This document shows, in pieces, positions 1 to 8,500 of a stretch of 61,192 bases of DNA; the stretch's first letter is position 1, and each line of letters opens with the position of its first letter. A model generated the notes under the pieces. That model was given only the letters and a program-made list of their open reading frames with translations, was not told the origin of the DNA and did not search any database. This DNA comes from CAUSKK01 sp963533935. Lineage in GTDB: Bacteria > Pseudomonadota > Gammaproteobacteria > Cardiobacteriales > Cardiobacteriaceae. A program made the position numbers and the translations under genes. Where the stretch lies: positions 1 through 61,192 of the forward strand of contig CAUSQL010000007.1 in NCBI GenBank assembly GCA_963533935.1. Reading direction: 5' to 3'.

Positions 1-351
1 GTTCAGCCGGCGGCCGACGGCTCCTACCAGGTGGCCCACAGCGGCTGGCAGGCCGGCGACGGCGGGCGGCTGGAAGCGCTCATTGATTTCTATCGGCCCC
101 ACGGGCTGCGCCAGGTGCTCTGCACGGACATTAGCCGCGACGGCACCCTGCAAGGGGCGAACACGGCGCTCTACCGGGCCCTGCACGGCCGCTATCCCGA
201 ACTGGCCATTCAGGCCTCGGGCGGCATCGGCAGCCTCGAACACATTCGCGCCCTGCACGGCAGCGGCGTGGCCGGCATCATCACCGGCCGGGCCCTGCTC
301 GACGGCCGCATTGACCTGAAGGAGGCGCTGTCATGCTGGCCAAACGCCTGA
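1..351 (+). CDS. hisA: HisA, phosphoribosylformimino-AICAR isomerase (3' part only)
   Basis: The gene runs in from the left edge; only the last 116 codons are here. HisA isomerises ProFAR to PRFAR in histidine biosynthesis (cytosolic beta/alpha barrel). The visible half carries the family's second-phosphate-site signatures: CTDISRDGTL, then QASGGIGSLEHI and GIITGRALLDG. The Asp in TDISRDG is the expected catalytic acid of the C-terminal half-barrel. The 3' end overlaps hisF by 19 nt, which suggests translational coupling and is usual for hisA-hisF. The protein ends in a family-typical short tail (LKEALSCWPNA). Confidence 0.95.
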   Translation, partial: VQPAADGSYQVAHSGWQAGDGGRLEALIDFYRPHGLRQVLCTDISRDGTLQGANTALYRALHGRYPELAIQASGGIGSLEHIRALHGSGVAGIITGRALLDGRIDLKEALSCWPNA

Positions 352-1106
352 TTCCCTGCCTGGACGTGCGCGGCGGCCAAGTCGTCAAGGGCGTGCAATT
401 CCGCGACCACGAAACCATCGGCGCCATTCTGCCGCTGGCGACCCGCTATGCGGCCGCCGGCGCCGACGAGCTGGTTTTCTACGACATCACCGCTTCCACC
501 CAGCGCCGCAGCGTCGAGCGGGAATGGGTGCGCCGGGTCAGCGAGGTGCTCGACATTCCCTTCTGCGTTGCCGGCGGCATTGACAGCGTCGCCACCGCCG
601 CCGTCCTCTTTGCCAGCGGCGCCGACAAAATTTCGGTGAACAGCCCGGCGCTGGCGCGGCCGGAACTCATCGACGCACTGGCCGAACGCTTCGGCGTGCA
701 GGCGGTGGTGGTGGGCATCGACAGCTGGCACGACCCGGCCAGCGGCGAATACCGCGTTTACCAGTACACCGGCGACGAGGCCCATAGCCGCGCCAGCGGC
801 CGGCTGCTGCTGGACTGGGTGGAAGAGGTGCAGCGGCGTGGCGCCGGGGAAATCGTCCTGAACATGATGAACCGGGACGGCGTGCGCCGTGGCTATGACC
901 TGGAACAGCTCAAATTAGTGCGGTCGGTCTGCCGGGTGCCGCTCATCGCCTCGGGCGGCGCCGGGGCGCCGGAGCATTTCCGCGACGCCTTCAGCGCAGC
1001 TAACGTGGACGGGGCCCTGGCCGCCAGCGTCTTTCACAAAAATCTAATTAACATCGGCGACCTGAAACGCTATCTGGCCGCCGCCGGTGTAACCGTGCGC
1101 CTTTAG
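333..1106 (+). CDS. hisF: HisF, imidazole glycerol phosphate synthase cyclase subunit
   Basis: 257 residues, normal family length. The cyclase half of IGP synthase uses ammonia from HisH to convert PRFAR to IGP and AICAR. The N-terminus MLAKRLIPCLDVRGG is diagnostic and contains catalytic Asp11; the second catalytic Asp is Asp130 in VVVGIDSW. Phosphate-binding loops are CVAGGID (about 78-84) and IASGGAG. It starts inside the end of hisA and ends 8 nt before hisIE, so the three genes form one operon. hisH should lie upstream, outside the window. Confidence 0.97.
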   Translation: MLAKRLIPCLDVRGGQVVKGVQFRDHETIGAILPLATRYAAAGADELVFYDITASTQRRSVEREWVRRVSEVLDIPFCVAGGIDSVATAAVLFASGADKISVNSPALARPELIDALAERFGVQAVVVGIDSWHDPASGEYRVYQYTGDEAHSRASGRLLLDWVEEVQRRGAGEIVLNMMNRDGVRRGYDLEQLKLVRSVCRVPLIASGGAGAPEHFRDAFSAANVDGALAASVFHKNLINIGDLKRYLAAAGVTVRL

Positions 1107-1114
1107 GAGGGTCT

Positions 1115-1759
1115 ATGGAAGAAAACATTGATTGGGCTAAGGTCAATGGCCTGCTGCCGGCCATCGTTCAGGACGTCCACAGCGGCGCCGTGCTAATGCT
1201 GGGCTATATGAACGCCGCGGCGCTGGCCCAAACCCGGGCCGAGGGTCGGGTAACCTTTTATTCCCGCACCAAGGGCCGGCTGTGGACCAAGGGCGAAAGC
1301 TCCGGCCATTATTTGGCCGTGCGGGCGCTGAGCCTGGACTGCGACGGCGACAGCCTGCTGGTGCTGGCGGAACCCCAGGGGCCCACCTGCCACACCGGCG
1401 CCACCAGCTGCTTTCACCGCTACGATCGGGAACCGCCGCCGGGCTGGCCCTGGTTTGCCCAGCTGAGTGGCGAACTGGCCCAGCGCAAGAGCGCCGACCC
1501 GGCCGTTTCCTACACCGCCCGCCTGCACGGCCGGGGCCTGCAGAAAATCGCCCAGAAGGTGGGCGAAGAGGGGGTGGAAACGGCGCTGGCGGCGGTGGCC
1601 GGCGCCGACGGCGAGCTGAGCGGGGAAGTGGCCGATTTGCTCTATCACCTCACCGTGCTGCTGCACGCCCGGAACCTGGACTGGCCGGCGGTGCTCGCTC
1701 AGCTGCACCAGCGCCAGCGGGGCGTGGGCCTGCACCCGGAGGGGATAAATAAGGGCTAG
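1115..1759 (+). CDS. hisIE: HisIE, bifunctional PR-AMP cyclohydrolase / PR-ATP pyrophosphatase
   Basis: 214 residues. The N-terminal HisI domain (about 1-110) opens the adenine ring of PR-AMP. It has the metal-binding acidic cluster LDCDGDS (Asp75, Asp77, Asp79) and the zinc cysteines in TCHTGATSCF (Cys92, Cys99). The C-terminal HisE domain (about 125-214) removes pyrophosphate from PR-ATP and shows the MazG-like helical motif KVGEEGVETALAA followed by EVADLLYHLTVLL. The domain order is the usual enterobacterial fusion. An AGGAGGGT ribosome-binding site lies just before the ATG. It is the last gene of the his operon; a perfect palindromic repeat follows 28 nt later. Confidence 0.96.
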   Translation: MEENIDWAKVNGLLPAIVQDVHSGAVLMLGYMNAAALAQTRAEGRVTFYSRTKGRLWTKGESSGHYLAVRALSLDCDGDSLLVLAEPQGPTCHTGATSCFHRYDREPPPGWPWFAQLSGELAQRKSADPAVSYTARLHGRGLQKIAQKVGEEGVETALAAVAGADGELSGEVADLLYHLTVLLHARNLDWPAVLAQLHQRQRGVGLHPEGINKG

Positions 1760-1786
1760 GACTGGTTTCCAGACTAAGCGGCGCCA

Positions 1787-1866
1787 TTTACAAACGGACG
1801 GGCGCTTATGGTGTATGTATTTAGGGCGTTAAATACATACACCATAAGCGCCCGTCCGTTTGTAAA
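1787..1866. repeat. GGGCGCTT palindromic element, perfect copy
   Basis: A perfect 37-bp inverted repeat around a 6-nt loop (GGGCGT). The left arm reads TTTACAAACGGACGGGCGCT and continues to TGTATGTATTTA; the right arm is its exact reverse complement. The variable box is ATGG on the left and CCAT on the right. This is the best preserved copy in the window and a reference for the family. It lies directly after the his operon and lacks the T-run of a normal intrinsic terminator. Confidence 0.95.
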
Positions 1867-2113
1867 ACGTTAATTAAGGGCGGTTCTTCTCCCTTCGGTC
1901 GCTGGCTTCGCCAGTCGCTGTGTTCAGGCACCCTCCGGGCGGTTTAGCTGTATTTATAAATCTGGGGTGTCAATGATGATGGTTCGTGGCGATTTCTCTA
2001 TACCTCTAGTACGTTAGCCTTGCCGATGAGTGCCGCATTAAGCGGCCGTTCTCGGGCCGCACCTTCCCTAATATTTACCCAACCACCGGCCGCTTCAGCT
2101 GTTTGTACGGTGT
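1867..2113. other. Intergenic stretch with a relic of the GGTTCT insertion module
   Basis: No supported gene. Positions 1882-1929 match, with few changes, the reverse complement of the 53-bp insert at 52343-52395: GGTTCTTCTCCCTTCGGTCG followed by CTGGCTTCGCCAGTCGCT. It is preceded by GGGCG, the same junction as in the intact palindromes. The inner sequence CTGGCTTCGCCAG can form a hairpin. The rest of the stretch shows no motif I recognise. Confidence 0.6.
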
Positions 2114-2195
2114 TTTTAACATACAACGGGGCGCTTATAGTGTATGTATTTAGGGCGTTAAATACATACACTATAAGCGCCCGGCCGTTTGTAAA
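2114..2195. repeat. GGGCGCTT palindromic element
   Basis: Arms ACATACAACGGGGCGCTT and AAGCGCCCGGCCGTTTGT around the same 6-nt loop as the copy at 1787. The variable boxes are ATAG (left) and CTAT (right), which pair exactly although they differ from the previous copy. The outer 10 nt of the arms have diverged. Confidence 0.92.
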
Positions 2196-2220
2196 TTATC
2201 CCCCTTAAGGGAAGAAAATC

Positions 2221-2328
2221 ATGGAAAACAATGGCTTAATGGAACATTGCCGTGGGGCCGCCGGCGGGCAGAAAGCGAGTGAGCCGGCGCCAACGGAAAT
2301 TAACGGGAAAACTAGCCGGCCAGACTGA
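2221..2328 (+). CDS. Possible 35-residue small ORF
   Basis: A short ATG-initiated frame with an AAGGGAAG ribosome-binding site 7 nt upstream. The product begins MENNGLMEHC and ends TSRPD. I recognise no family, and nothing but the ribosome-binding site supports translation. Its end converges on and overlaps the tail of the DUF2262 pseudogene. It may be noise. Confidence 0.2.
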   Translation: MENNGLMEHCRGAAGGQKASEPAPTEINGKTSRPD

Positions 2329-3102
2329 CGTCCAGGCCGTCTTCGTCGCCATTAACCAGCACCACATGGTCGCCAAAGCAGCCGGCGGCCTGGAAGATTA
2401 GGCTGAAACCCTGGCGCCAAGGCATTCCAAGCTCAACGGCCGCAGGCGGGGGGCCAGTTCGGCGGCGGTGGCGGGTCGGTCCTCGGGCCCGGCCGTGGCC
2501 AATAGTTCCGGCGCCACCCGGGCGGCCAGGGCCGCAAAGCCGGCGCCACAGTCCGCCCGCAGGGCCTGCCACTGGGCGACCGCCGCCGGGTCCGGTTCCT
2601 CGCCCACCGCAGCGATACTGACCGTTAGCCGCTGGCCGCCACCATTCACTTCACCGCTAAAGCAGCCGTAATCACGGTCGAGCTGGAAATTATTGCCGGC
2701 GCCATCGTGCCAATTTACGGAATTTTGGTAAGTGGCCAGCACCGCCGCCAGCGCCGGTGTGAGGGTCGCCGGGCCAATGACTGCCTGCAGCCAGCCGCAG
2801 TGTGAATCCTCCCGGCCGGGCCGCAGCCGCAGGCGGTAGCCACACAAATCGGCCAGGGGCGGCGCCGCTGCCAGGCGACCATCGGCCTGTAGCCAGAGCA
2901 GGCGCCCGGGACCCAGCGGCCGCCCCGCTCCGTCTTCGGCGGCGAGAAAGCGGCACTGGCCCGTCCACAGCACTTCACCCCGCTGGCGGCTGGCGCCCCG
3001 GCAATTATTGGCCGTCAGCACCAGCCATTCGCTTTCCACGCCGCTAAAGCGGGCGGTAAAGGCGCGGCGCTGGTCGGCACTTTTATCGTTCTGTTTACCC
3101 AT
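2312..3102 (-). pseudogene. DUF2262-like protein with a 3' frameshift
   Basis: The minus strand carries a protein starting MGKQNDKSADQ (ATG at 3102 after a GGAGAG ribosome-binding site). Its middle resembles DUF2262: LDRDYGCFSGEVN, then a helical segment and ELAPRLRPLSLE. That frame stops at 2398. The family's expected C-terminus (FSLIFQAAGCFGDHVVLVNG, then SLAG) is encoded immediately downstream in the neighbouring frame and ends at 2312. Continuity returns with a one-base shift somewhere about 2405-2455, where there is a run of six Gs (2448-2453). It is either a genuine loss or a sequencing error. DUF2262 function is unknown. I recognise the family from memory with moderate confidence. Confidence 0.6.
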
Positions 3103-3195
3103 GGCGGTTCTCTCCAAAAAATTATTGGCCTATCCGGGCTGGCGCTGGCGGCCCCGCGGACTAAAATTTAGCTTTAATCCTAAATCGGAGCATCT

Positions 3196-3954
3196 ATGAA
3201 TAAAACCCCGGCCCTGGCCGCCAAAATCGCCGCTATCCGAGCCCAGCTGGCCCGCCCCTGCACCGTCCTCAACGGTGTTGCCGCCGCCGCCGGCACCGAA
3301 AAGAGCTGGCTGGGCCGCGTTAATGTTTGTCGCCCCGAGGAAACGGCGCCGCCGCTGGACCTGCACGGCCAGCCCCTCTACCCGCTGGCGCAAATCTCTC
3401 TGGCCGCCCTGGCCCACGTGCCCGAGCCGCTGCGCCGGCTGCACTGGCTTACCCTCTTCATTGGCGCGGACATTCCGCCATCGGATTCCGGCCTGTGTCG
3501 TCCGGGCCACGGCTGGCTAATCCGCGAATACGGCGCCGGCGACAAACTAATTAACCACCAATATGCGGAACAGGGCTGGCCCAAGGCGCTGGCGCTGCAG
3601 CCGGAAGCCCGCGCCATCGACATGCCCCTGTGGGACGGCGGCGGTGTTCCGGCGGCGCTGGAGCGGGAAATTTGTGCCCTAGAGGCGGACTATCCGGCGG
3701 TGGCCGATGCAAACCATCTCGACTATTTCGACGACATCTGCCGCCAGGGCGAGCACTGCTACGGCCACAAGCTGGGCGGCTACCCCTCCTACTGCCAGCC
3801 GGGCCTGGGCCTGGAGTTCGCCCCCGGCTACGAGTTCGTGCTGCAAATCAGCACCGACGACCAGGCCGATTTCAACGTCATTGACAGCGGCAGCCTGATG
3901 TTCGCCCGCCATGCGACCCGCGGCGATTGGCTGCTCTACTATGATTTCTATTAA
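3196..3954 (+). CDS. DUF1963 (YwqG-like) protein
   Basis: 252 residues, no signal peptide, probably cytosolic. The sequence fits DUF1963: SWLGRVNVCRPEE near residue 37, LDLHGQPLYPLAQISL, GWLIREYGAGDKL, then the closing GHKLGGYPSYCQPG and DSGSLMFARHATRGDWLLYYDFY-type end. The biochemical role of the family is not established. The start follows GGAG about 5 nt upstream. It is divergent from the DUF2262 pseudogene and 20 nt before the next gene, so it may be co-transcribed with that one. Confidence 0.8.
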   Translation: MNKTPALAAKIAAIRAQLARPCTVLNGVAAAAGTEKSWLGRVNVCRPEETAPPLDLHGQPLYPLAQISLAALAHVPEPLRRLHWLTLFIGADIPPSDSGLCRPGHGWLIREYGAGDKLINHQYAEQGWPKALALQPEARAIDMPLWDGGGVPAALEREICALEADYPAVADANHLDYFDDICRQGEHCYGHKLGGYPSYCQPGLGLEFAPGYEFVLQISTDDQADFNVIDSGSLMFARHATRGDWLLYYDFY

Positions 3955-3974
3955 TAAGGAATTAACGGGGAATT

Positions 3975-4346
3975 ATGAAAAGCGTTAGCACAAATTACAG
4001 CGATTTTGACAAGCTAAGCTGGGCGGAAGTACGCAGCGAGCTATTGGATTTGCGCGGCGAGGAAGATTTTCTCGTCCTCTTCGACCCGTCCGCACCGGAT
4101 TACGTGCAGGCGGCGCCGCTGGAAAATGGCGAATTGCTGGTGGAGACGCGCCGCTACAGCGCCGACGGCAGCTGGCACCATTACCGCCGTTACTATCCGC
4201 GGGCGGACGAGGAGCAGTTCCTGGCGCCGTTCTGGGCCTTTTACCACGGCCAGAGCGATTACTGGGCCGGCTGGGCGGACGTCAGCAATGAGCTTGACGA
4301 GGAATATGCCGATTATGATGATGAAGAATGTGACGATGCCGACTGA
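3975..4346 (+). CDS. Hypothetical acidic protein
   Basis: 123 residues, no signal peptide or membrane segment. It is rich in Asp, Glu, Tyr and Trp and ends in a strongly acidic tail (EEYADYDDEECDDAD). I do not recognise the family. It begins 20 nt after the DUF1963 gene, on the same strand, with GGGGAATT in the ribosome-binding position, and probably shares its transcript. It is followed by repeats. Confidence 0.65.
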   Translation: MKSVSTNYSDFDKLSWAEVRSELLDLRGEEDFLVLFDPSAPDYVQAAPLENGELLVETRRYSADGSWHHYRRYYPRADEEQFLAPFWAFYHGQSDYWAGWADVSNELDEEYADYDDEECDDAD

Positions 4347-4357
4347 AAACCGGCGAA

Positions 4358-4395
4358 TTAAACATACAGCCTAAGCGCCCCTCCGTTTGTATAAA
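4358..4395. repeat. GGGCGCTT element, right half only
   Basis: A solitary right arm: AAACATACAGCCTAAGCGCC then CCTCCGTTTGTATAAA. No left arm lies within 100 nt. Confidence 0.8.
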
Positions 4396-4706
4396 TGAAA
4401 GGAGCGCCCGGCGCACTTAAATATCTGGCCCGGGCTCCGTAGCATCTGGCGCTTAAAACCCCGGTGAGATGGGCGACAAATTGCGTTCTGCCCCGCGGAT
4501 TTTCACGGGTGCTAGGTCGGGCAATGGCTTAACATAGTGATACCGGTTTAAATACAACAGGGCGCTTTACCTGTTTGTAAAAATAGCGATATTTACAAAC
4601 AGGTAAAGCGCCCATCTGTTTGTAAAACCGCCACGGGGGCCGGGTCTCTGGCCTATAAATTGCTGGCTAATCCATCGAAAAATTAAATTAAAAGGGCCTT
4701 TTTAAT
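4396..4706. other. Intergenic stretch before the adhesin operon
   Basis: No supported gene. It holds the palindrome at 4548-4626 and, at 4647-4706, the leader of the lipoprotein gene with an AAAAGGGCC ribosome-binding region. No convincing promoter hexamers were found. Confidence 0.5.
4548..4626. repeat. GGGCGCTT palindromic element, TGTTTGT variant
   Basis: Arms CAACAGGGCGCTTTACCTGT and ACAGGTAAAGCGCCCATCTG. The variable boxes TACC/GGTA pair exactly. The normally invariant inner TGTATGT is TGTTTGT on the left and ACAAACA on the right, so even this change is matched in the opposite arm. Confidence 0.92.
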
Positions 4707-5516
4707 ATGTTTAAGAAATCACTGCTCGTGGCACAGCTGCTCATTTTGAGCGCCTGTTCCGTTCCCGGGGACCCTCAGAATCCCCAATTTCCTGACCCCT
4801 ACACCACGGTCATGGACGGCCAGCGCGGCACCTATCCCAATCTGCAGGACGTGCACAGCCTAAGCCCCGGCATGACCAAAGACCAGCTCTATCAGCTCTT
4901 CGGCCACCCCCACTACCAGGAGGGTTTCTTCCGCGTGCGCCAGTGGGATTATCTCTTCCACTTCAAAACGGCGGCCGGCCTGCGCACCTGCCAGCTGAAG
5001 GTGCTCTTCGACGACAATCTGCGCACGGGCAGCTTCCACTGGCGCGCCGTGGAACCGGCCGGCAGCGATTGCCCGCCGCCGCTGCCGGAGGTGCAACCGC
5101 CGGCCCCGGGGGTGGAGCGCACCAATCTCAGTGCCGATGCCCTCTTTAATTTTGACCGCAGCGATTTGAACGCCGCCGGCCGCGCCACCCTGGCCGGGCT
5201 GGTGGAAAAGCTGAAGGGCCAGGCCAATATGCGGGCCATTGACATTGTCGGCCACAGCGACCGCCTCGGCGCCGATGACTATAACCAGCGCCTGTCCGAG
5301 GCACGGGCGCGGACGGTGCAAGACTATCTGCAGCACCAGGGGCTACCGGTGCGCTCGGCCAAGGGCGTGGGCAAGGCTGAACCGTTGGTGCAATGTGCGG
5401 AACAAAGTCGGCCGGAGCTAATTCGCTGCCTGCAGCCGAACCGGCGGGTAACCATCGACGTGGACACCGGCGCTACTGCAGCGGCCCCGGCCAGCGATAT
5501 TGATAGGAAAAATTAA
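4707..5516 (+). CDS. tpgA: TpgA-like BamE/OmpA-domain lipoprotein, autotransporter partner
   Basis: 269 residues. The signal peptide ends in a lipobox LSAC with Cys17, so it is a lipoprotein. Residues about 50-115 form a SmpA/OmlA (BamE-like) domain (SLSPGMTKDQLYQLFGHP). Residues about 140-255 form an OmpA-like peptidoglycan-binding domain, with FDRSDLNAAGRATL, GHSDRLGADDYN and LSEARARTVQDYL; the Asp and Arg that usually hold meso-diaminopimelate are present. This domain order matches TpgA, which in Acinetobacter is encoded with a trimeric autotransporter and anchors it to peptidoglycan. Here the adhesin gene starts 30 nt downstream, so the pairing is kept but the order is reversed. The functional link is inferred from architecture and position. 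Confidence 0.82.
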   Translation: MFKKSLLVAQLLILSACSVPGDPQNPQFPDPYTTVMDGQRGTYPNLQDVHSLSPGMTKDQLYQLFGHPHYQEGFFRVRQWDYLFHFKTAAGLRTCQLKVLFDDNLRTGSFHWRAVEPAGSDCPPPLPEVQPPAPGVERTNLSADALFNFDRSDLNAAGRATLAGLVEKLKGQANMRAIDIVGHSDRLGADDYNQRLSEARARTVQDYLQHQGLPVRSAKGVGKAEPLVQCAEQSRPELIRCLQPNRRVTIDVDTGATAAAPASDIDRKN

Positions 5517-5546
5517 CATTGGGCTTCGCCCGCTAAGGAATTTTTA

Positions 5547-8500
5547 ATGAATCGAATCTATAAAAGTATTTACAACCGCGCCCTGGGCGCCTGGGTGGCC
5601 GTGGGAGAAAACGTTCGCAGCCACGGCAAAGCCAACGGAGTGATTAGGCGGAGCCTGGCCGCTCTAGCCATTGGCTCATTGCTGAACGCCGCGCCGGCAC
5701 TGGCGGCTCCAGTGATGAATAACGGCACCGGCACTAATAGTTTGACCATCAGCCCCAATCCAGCCATCAACCCGGCTACAGCCAGCGGTGAAGATGACAT
5801 CGCCGTGGGTCGTGGCAGTAAGGCCGATTCTAGTAACCATGCGCAATATAAGCGGGGCGCCATAGCCATCGGTAGAGACAGCCAATCCCTTAGTAAGGAA
5901 ACTGTTGCCATTGGCTATAAGGCCAATGCGGCGTTAAGCCAGGGCATTGCCATAGGTGCTGAAACTAAGGCAGTGGGCGACCAGTCCACGGCCCTGGGCA
6001 ATAACGTGGTGGCCCAGGGTAATTCCTCGGTGGCCATCGGTGGCGACGATTTGGACACGGTTTCCACAGGTGCAACGGGCCTTAACTCTTCCACCACCGC
6101 CACAAATTACAAAAATCTCACCGGCGATGACTTGGTTGACAGGAGAAATCAATATCGGGCCACCACCACCGGTGACGCCGCCGTGGCCGTCGGTGTGCAA
6201 TCTCAGGCCAGCGGTAATCTTTCCACCGCCTTCGGTACGAAAACCACCGCCAGCGGCCTGGCCGCCACTGCCCTCGGTGTGGGCGCCAACGCCAGTAAAG
6301 ATAACGCGGTAGCCCTGGGCTCCGGCTCCACCACCGGAACTGATGCCGAAAGTGTGAAAACGGCCACCGTTGCCGGCATCACCTATGGCAGTGATACGGA
6401 CCCCAACAAGGCCTTTGCCGGCAGTGTTAAAAGAGGAACGGTCACTGACAGTGTGGCGCCCGGCGACCAGGTTTCCGTGGGCAGCGCCGGCTACGAGCGC
6501 CAGATTAAACATGTGGCCCCCGGAAAGATTGCGGCCGATAGCACCGACGCCATTAACGGCAGCCAGCTCCATGCGGTGGCGGAACAAATCGGCGCCAATA
6601 AAACGCACTATTACAGCGTCAAGGGCAACGCGCCCACAGATGGCAACTACAACAATGATGGGGCCACGGCCGCCAATGCCTTGGCGGCGGGAGTAGATAC
6701 CGTCGCCTCTGGCCTTTCTGCCGTAGCCGTTGGCCATAAGGCACAAGCTACTTCTCTCCATTCCATTGCTCTGGGCCAGGGGACAAATACCGGCGAATCC
6801 CAATTTGGCATTGCCATTGGTAGCGAAAGTAAGCTCGGCGGCACCGGCAAGAACACCTCCATTGCCATTGGCCGTAAAAGCGAGGCGACGGCTCTAGATT
6901 CCATTGCCGTGGGCCGTCAAAACCAGGCCGCCGCCGACGGAGCCATCGCCATTGGTACACAGAACACTTTGCAAGGTATCGCCTCCATTGGTGTCGGCCA
7001 GAACGTTTCGGTGCAAGACCGCGATGGCATTGCCATTGGTAACCGGGCCGCCGCCAACGCCGGCGAAAACAATACGGCCATTGGTTCCTACTCCAGTGCG
7101 AACGTGGGCTGGTCTACGGCGGTGGGCACCCGGGCCTATACCAATGGCAACGGTGCTGTGGCTCTTGGCACCATGGCCTCCGGTGGCGGCCAGCGGGCCA
7201 CCGCCGTGGGTTCATTCAGCTATGCCAAGGGATTGACCAGCACGGCCGTGGGCTATAACACCATCGCCACCGATTCAGCGAGCAGTAGCACGGCCCTGGG
7301 TACGGGCACCGTGGTCAGTGGCAAGTCATCGGGCGCCTGGAGTTCTGCTCCCCACGGTAACCCGGGCAATTTTGATAAAACTTCTCGCAGCTATGTGGGC
7401 GGTACCGGCAACTACGCCATTGGTAATAAAAACATTGTGGGTGGCCAGACCACGGACAGCGTGGTCTTTGGTAACAACATTAAATTAGGTGCTACCGGTG
7501 CCAACCTTACGTCCACGGACCCGGCCGGCCGGGGCAATAGCATTGCCACCCGCAACGAAACCGTTACGTACACCGGCGAACAGGCCCTTAAAGATGCGGT
7601 GGCCATTGGTAACTCCGCCAATGTGAAGGCCAGCACCGCCACCGCCGTTGGTGCCTATGCTGAAGTGCAGAATCAGTACGGCGTGGCCATCGGTGGCGGC
7701 GACGATGCCAATGCCCGCACGGTGGCTAAGGGCGCCAAGTCCGTGGCCGTGGGCTATAAATCCAACGCCGCCGCCGACAACGCCATCGCCATTGGTACCA
7801 ATGCAACGGTGGAAGCCGGCACGGCCACCGCCGATTCCGGCACCGTAACTGGCCTGGGCTCTGTTGCCGTTGGTGCGGATAGCAGTGCCAAAGGCACCAA
7901 TGCTGCCGCCTTTGGTCAGAAGGCGGAGGCCTTTGGTCAAAACTCGCTGGCGGCGGGTCAGGATTCCCATGCCACCGGCAAATCCAGCGTGGCTCTAGGT
8001 GATGGGGCGCGCAGCAGTAAGGATTCAGCAACGGCGGTGGGTGTGTATGCCAACGCCAGCGGCGCCGGCGCCACCTCACTGGGTGCTTCCAGTAAGGCAG
8101 ACCAGTGGGGAACCACTGCCGTTGGTCTAGAGGCCAAAGCCACCGGCAACAGCAGTGCCACCGCCGTGGGCCATAAGGCTGAAGCCACTGGCAGTGCCGC
8201 CGTGGCCGTAGGTAAAAGTAATAGCGTCAGCGGCAATGGCTCCGGCGCCCTGGGCAGTGGCAACACCGTTGGCCAGGAAAACAGCTTTGTCCTCGGCAAG
8301 GACGTAACCACCAGCCAGGCCAACAGCGTGGTGCTCGGCAACGCTTCCACCGACCGGGCTGCCACCGCCGAAACTCAGGCCACCGTCAATGGCATCACCT
8401 ACAACGGCTTTGCCGGCGTGGGCAATGCGGCCAATGGCGTGGTTAGCGTCGGCAAAGATGGCGGTGAACGGCAGCTGATTAATGTGGCCGCCGGAAAAAT

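Noticed and set aside
1787..1866. Rho-independent terminator as the sole function of the palindromes
   Set aside because: Strong hairpins but no T-run; several sit next to true terminators, and some lie in divergent gene spaces.
2020..2208. 62-codon frame in the repeat region after hisIE
   Set aside because: Its second half is the palindromic repeat itself, and there is no ribosome-binding site or family resemblance.
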